The notes beneath the pieces are model-generated. The model saw nothing but the letters and a program-made list of their open reading frames with translations, ran no database searches and was not told the origin of the DNA. Of a stretch of DNA of 64,000 bases, positions 61,181 through 64,000 are shown piece after piece. The stretch's first letter is position 1, and the number at the start of each line of letters is the position of its first letter. The stretch lies in assembly GCA_002345575.1 (NCBI GenBank), contig DDVX01000019.1, positions 146,615 to 210,614 of the forward strand. The letters run 5' to 3'. The translations under genes were made by a program, and so were the position numbers. Source of the stretch: Stutzerimonas stutzeri (GTDB taxonomy: Bacteria; Pseudomonadota; Gammaproteobacteria; Pseudomonadales; Pseudomonadaceae).

Positions 61181-62527
61181 TTATGCCGGTAGTGGGGGCG
61201 CGCTGTTCACCTGGGCGACCCCCGCCTCGAACTCATGGCGGAAATACTTGATCGCGGCGCCCAGCGGCTCCACCGCGCCGGGTGCGTGGGCACAGAAGGT
61301 CTTGCCTGGGCCGAGGAAATCCACCAGTTGCAGCAGGATGTCCAGATCCTGAGCGGTACCCTGACCGCGCTCCAGCGCTCGCAGGGTCTTCACACTCCAG
61401 GGCAGGCCGTCACGGCACGGCGTACACCAGCCGCAGGATTCGCGGGCGAAGAACTCTTCCATGTTGCGCAGCAGCGAGACCATGCTGACGGTGTTGTCGA
61501 CGGCCAGCGCCAGACCGGTGCCCATGCGAGTACCGAATTTGGCGACGCCACCGGCATACATCTGCGCCTCGAGGTGCTCGGGCAGCAGGAAACCGGTACC
61601 GGCTCCGCCCGGCTGCCAGCACTTGAGGCTGTAGCCATCTTTCATGCCACCGGCGAAGTCCTCGAAGAGTTCGCGCGCGGTGATGCCAAAGGGCAGCTCC
61701 CAGATGCCGGGATTTTTCACCTTGCCGGAGAAACCCATCAGCTTGCTGCCGTGGTCTTCGCTACCGGCCCGCGCCAGGGATTTGTACCAGGGCACGCCGT
61801 TGCCGATGATGGCCGGCACATTGCACAGGGTTTCGACGTTGTTGACGCAGGTCGGCTTGCCCCACACGCCAACGGCGGCGGGGAAGGGCGGTTTGGCGCG
61901 CGGGTTGGCGCGGCGGCCTTCAAGCGAGTTGATGAGCGCGGTTTCCTCGCCACAGATGTAGCGGCCGGCGCCGGTGTGTACGAACAGCTCGAAATCGAAA
62001 CCGCTGCCGAGGATGTTCTTGCCCAGCAGGCCGGAGGCCTTGGCTTCATCGATGGCGCGATTGAGATTGATCGCTGCATCAACATATTCGCCGCGTAGGA
62101 AGATGTAGCCGCGATAAGCCTTGAGCGCGCGGGCACTGATGATCATGCCTTCGATCAGGAGGTGCGGCAGCTGCTCCATCAGCAGGCGGTCCTTCCAGGT
62201 ATTGGGCTCCATTTCGTCCGCATTGCACAGCAGGTAACGGATGTTCAGCGACTCGTCGGTGGGCATCAGCCCCCATTTGACGCCAGTGGGAAAGCCCGCG
62301 CCGCCACGGCCCTTGAGACCGGAATCCTTGACCTGCTGGACGATGTCGGCCTGGCTCAGCTCAGTCAGCGCCTTGCGCAGCGCGGCATAGCCGTTCTTCT
62401 GCCGGTACTCGTCGAGCCACACCGGCTGGCCGTCGTCACGCAGGCGCCAGGTCATGGGATGGGTTTCTTCGCTGCGGGCGATGCGGTTGGCCGGGCCGAA
62501 AGATGCCAATTGCTTCATGACGCTCAT
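61181..62527 (-). CDS. nuoF: NADH-quinone oxidoreductase subunit F
   Basis: The NADH- and FMN-binding subunit, entry point for electrons. The 448-residue protein has GRGGAGFPTG (73-82, FMN/NADH), GAGRYICGEETALINSLEG, and ESCGWCTPCRDG with the N3 [4Fe-4S] cysteines plus a late Cys (TFCAHAPG). ATG 62527 overlaps the nuoE stop; ATG 62518 is an alternative. Confidence 0.97.
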   Translation of the reverse strand: MSVMKQLASFGPANRIARSEETHPMTWRLRDDGQPVWLDEYRQKNGYAALRKALTELSQADIVQQVKDSGLKGRGGAGFPTGVKWGLMPTDESLNIRYLLCNADEMEPNTWKDRLLMEQLPHLLIEGMIISARALKAYRGYIFLRGEYVDAAINLNRAIDEAKASGLLGKNILGSGFDFELFVHTGAGRYICGEETALINSLEGRRANPRAKPPFPAAVGVWGKPTCVNNVETLCNVPAIIGNGVPWYKSLARAGSEDHGSKLMGFSGKVKNPGIWELPFGITARELFEDFAGGMKDGYSLKCWQPGGAGTGFLLPEHLEAQMYAGGVAKFGTRMGTGLALAVDNTVSMVSLLRNMEEFFARESCGWCTPCRDGLPWSVKTLRALERGQGTAQDLDILLQLVDFLGPGKTFCAHAPGAVEPLGAAIKYFRHEFEAGVAQVNSAPPLPA

Positions 62528-63018
62528 TGATAGGCCTCCAGCAGGGCCGCGACACCGTCGGGCTGAACGTCGCCGAAGGTGTCATCGTTGATCATCAAGG
62601 CCGGGGCCTTGTCGCAGTTGCCCAGGCAGCACACCGGAATCAGGGTGAAGCGGTTGTCGACGGTGGTTTGCCCCGGCTCGATGCCTATTTCGTTCTTGAG
62701 GCTGTCCAGCACGCTTTCATGGCCGCCGATGTAGCAGGTCATGCTGTCGCAGACGCGAATGATGTGACGACCCACCGGCACGCGGAAAATCTGACTATAG
62801 AAGGTGGCGACGCCTTCGATGTCGCTGGCGGGGATACCGAGAATCTCGCTGATGGCATCGCAGGCACCATCGGGCACCCAGCCGCGGGCTTTCTGAACGA
62901 TCTTCAGCGCTTCGATGGAGGCAGCGCGCGGGTCTTCGTAATGGTGCATTTCGTGCTCGATGGCCGAGCGTTCGGCTTCGCTGAGGGCGAAACGGTCAGT
63001 CTTGATCAAAGTGCTCAT
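62524..63018 (-). CDS. nuoE: NADH-quinone oxidoreductase subunit E
   Basis: The 164-residue thioredoxin-like subunit with the N1a [2Fe-2S] cluster. Ligands are C90 and C95 (CDSMTC) and C131 and C135 (CLGNC). It sits between nuoCD (1-bp gap) and nuoF (overlap of 4). Confidence 0.97.
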   Translation of the reverse strand: MSTLIKTDRFALSEAERSAIEHEMHHYEDPRAASIEALKIVQKARGWVPDGACDAISEILGIPASDIEGVATFYSQIFRVPVGRHIIRVCDSMTCYIGGHESVLDSLKNEIGIEPGQTTVDNRFTLIPVCCLGNCDKAPALMINDDTFGDVQPDGVAALLEAYQ

Positions 63019-63019
63019 A

Positions 63020-64000
63020 TCAGCGGTCCACGTCGGCCATAACGAAATCGATGCTGCCCAGATAGGCGATCAGGTCCGGAATCATGCTGCCGCGGATGAC
63101 CGCGGGAATTTGCTGCAGATGCGGGAAGCTGGGCGTGCGGATGCGCGTGCGGTAGCTCATGGTGCTGCCGTCGCTGGTCAGGTAATAGCTGTTGATGCCC
63201 TTGGTGGCTTCGATCATCTGGAAGCTCTCGTTGGCCGGCATCACCGGCCCCCAGGAAACCTGCAGGAAGTGAGTGATCAGGGTCTCGATGTGCTGCAGCG
63301 TGCGCTCTTTCGGCGGCGGCGTGGTCAGCGGGTGGTCGGCCTTGTACGGGCCCTCGGGCATGTGCTTGAGGCACTGCTCGATGATTTTCAGGCTCTCGCG
63401 CATCTCACCCATCTTCACCATGCAGCGGTCGTAGGCATCGCCGTTGACCGCCAGCGGCACCTCGAAGTCGAAATGCTGGTAGCCGGAATAGGGACGTGCC
63501 TTGCGGATGTCGAAGTCGCAGCCGGTAGCGCGCAAGCCCGCACCGGTGGTGCCCCATTCCAGCGCTTCCTTGGTGTTGTAGGCGGCAACGCCCTTGGTCC
63601 GGCCGATCAGGATGCTGTTCTTTAGAGCGGCCTTTTCATACTCGTTGAGACGTTTGGGCATCCAGTCGAGAAACTCGCGGACCAGTTTCTCCCAGCCGCG
63701 CGGCAGGTCGTGGGCGACGCCGCCGATGCGGTACCAGGCAGGGTGCATACGGAAACCGGTGATGGCTTCGATCACCTTGTAGGCGCGCTGGCGGTCGGTG
63801 AAGGTGAAGAACACCGGCGTCATGGCGCCGACGTCCTGAATATAGGTGCCCAGGTACAGCAGGTGGTTCTGGATGCGGAAGAACTCGGCCATCATGACGC
63901 GTATGAAATCCACACGGTCCGGCACGGTGATGCCGGCCAGCTTCTCCACGGCCAGCACGTAGGGCAGGTTGTTCATCACACCACCGAGGTAGTCGATCCG
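63020..64000 (-). CDS. nuoD: NADH-quinone oxidoreductase subunit C/D, D part (5' end outside window)
   Basis: The visible 326 residues are the 49-kDa (NuoD) moiety: RIDYLGGVMNN, YLGTYIQDVGAMTPVFF, GGVAHDLPRGW, GTTGAGLRATG and the last segment YLGSIDFVMADVDR. The frame runs off the window edge with no start, so the N-terminal NuoC part (fused in pseudomonads, as far as I know) cannot be seen. Together with NuoB it lines the quinone site next to N2. Followed by nuoE. Confidence 0.96.
   Translation of the reverse strand, partial: RIDYLGGVMNNLPYVLAVEKLAGITVPDRVDFIRVMMAEFFRIQNHLLYLGTYIQDVGAMTPVFFTFTDRQRAYKVIEAITGFRMHPAWYRIGGVAHDLPRGWEKLVREFLDWMPKRLNEYEKAALKNSILIGRTKGVAAYNTKEALEWGTTGAGLRATGCDFDIRKARPYSGYQHFDFEVPLAVNGDAYDRCMVKMGEMRESLKIIEQCLKHMPEGPYKADHPLTTPPPKERTLQHIETLITHFLQVSWGPVMPANESFQMIEATKGINSYYLTSDGSTMSYRTRIRTPSFPHLQQIPAVIRGSMIPDLIAYLGSIDFVMADVDR

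Noticed and set aside
1..64000. CRISPR array, prophage, integron, insertion sequence or anti-phage island
   Set aside because: No regularly spaced direct repeats, transposase, integrase, phage structural or restriction gene was found; the window is core chromosome.

Overview
The window reads as chromosomal DNA of a Pseudomonas species. Coding is dense and GC-rich, and gene order follows a well-known pseudomonad backbone: leuC-leuD-leuB-asd-fimV-truA-trpF-accD-folC-dedD-cvpA-purF-metZ, then xcpQ/xcpP, then an AraC regulator-nitrilase-fadH block, nadK, pepN, and finally the nuo operon. From memory this matches P. aeruginosa PAO1 (about PA3122 to PA3079) up to base 50650; in PAO1 nuo lies elsewhere, so this is a different Pseudomonas lineage. 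I cannot name the species. There is no prophage, integron, insertion sequence or CRISPR array, and almost everything is core housekeeping.

Layout. 1-6400: a small exported protein, the tRNA dihydrouridine synthase DusC, an SDR oxidoreductase, a four-PAS GGDEF/EAL protein and a LysR regulator. 6597-11032: leucine biosynthesis (leuCDB) and asd, with a palindromic REPIN between leuD and leuB. 11406-22408: fimV, truA, trpF, accD-folC-dedD, cvpA-purF and metZ (polar pole organiser, tRNA modification, tryptophan, fatty acid, folate, purine and methionine synthesis, and septal SPOR protein DedD). 22427-25368 (minus): type II secretion secretin XcpQ and inner-membrane XcpP. 25615-29747: tRNA-Asp, a class III-like sirtuin, cyanide-insensitive oxidase cioAB and its small partner. 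29841-34089: AraC regulator, membrane-anchored nitrilase-fold protein and 2,4-dienoyl-CoA reductase. 34377-44270: poorly characterised conserved genes around nadK (coiled-coil protein, PLP deaminase/desulfhydrase, cNMP-rhodanese fusion, chromate transporter, DUF1853, metallophosphatase, rhomboid protease, YeaC, DUF2797). 44345-50653: pepN and a YCF48 beta-propeller/RND transporter pair. 50972-64000 (minus): nuoN-M-L-K-J-I-H-G-F-E and part of the fused nuoCD, respiratory complex I.

The most unusual item is the XcpQ secretin. It carries a complete SPOR (peptidoglycan-binding) domain at its C-terminus, after a proline/alanine-rich linker. That domain is 42/75 identical to the SPOR domain of DedD, encoded only about 3.7 kb away in the opposite orientation. 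In addition, the xcpR-Z genes that in P. aeruginosa sit divergently beside xcpP are absent; in their place lies tRNA-Asp-cobB-cioAB. Together these suggest a remodelled type II secretion locus whose outer-membrane channel could be tethered to septal peptidoglycan. Other features worth attention are three REPIN-type palindromes (one provides the dusC stop codon, one lies inside the nuo operon), a DUF2797 protein that looks like zinc ribbons plus a GIY-YIG-like core, and a double cNMP-binding/rhodanese fusion.
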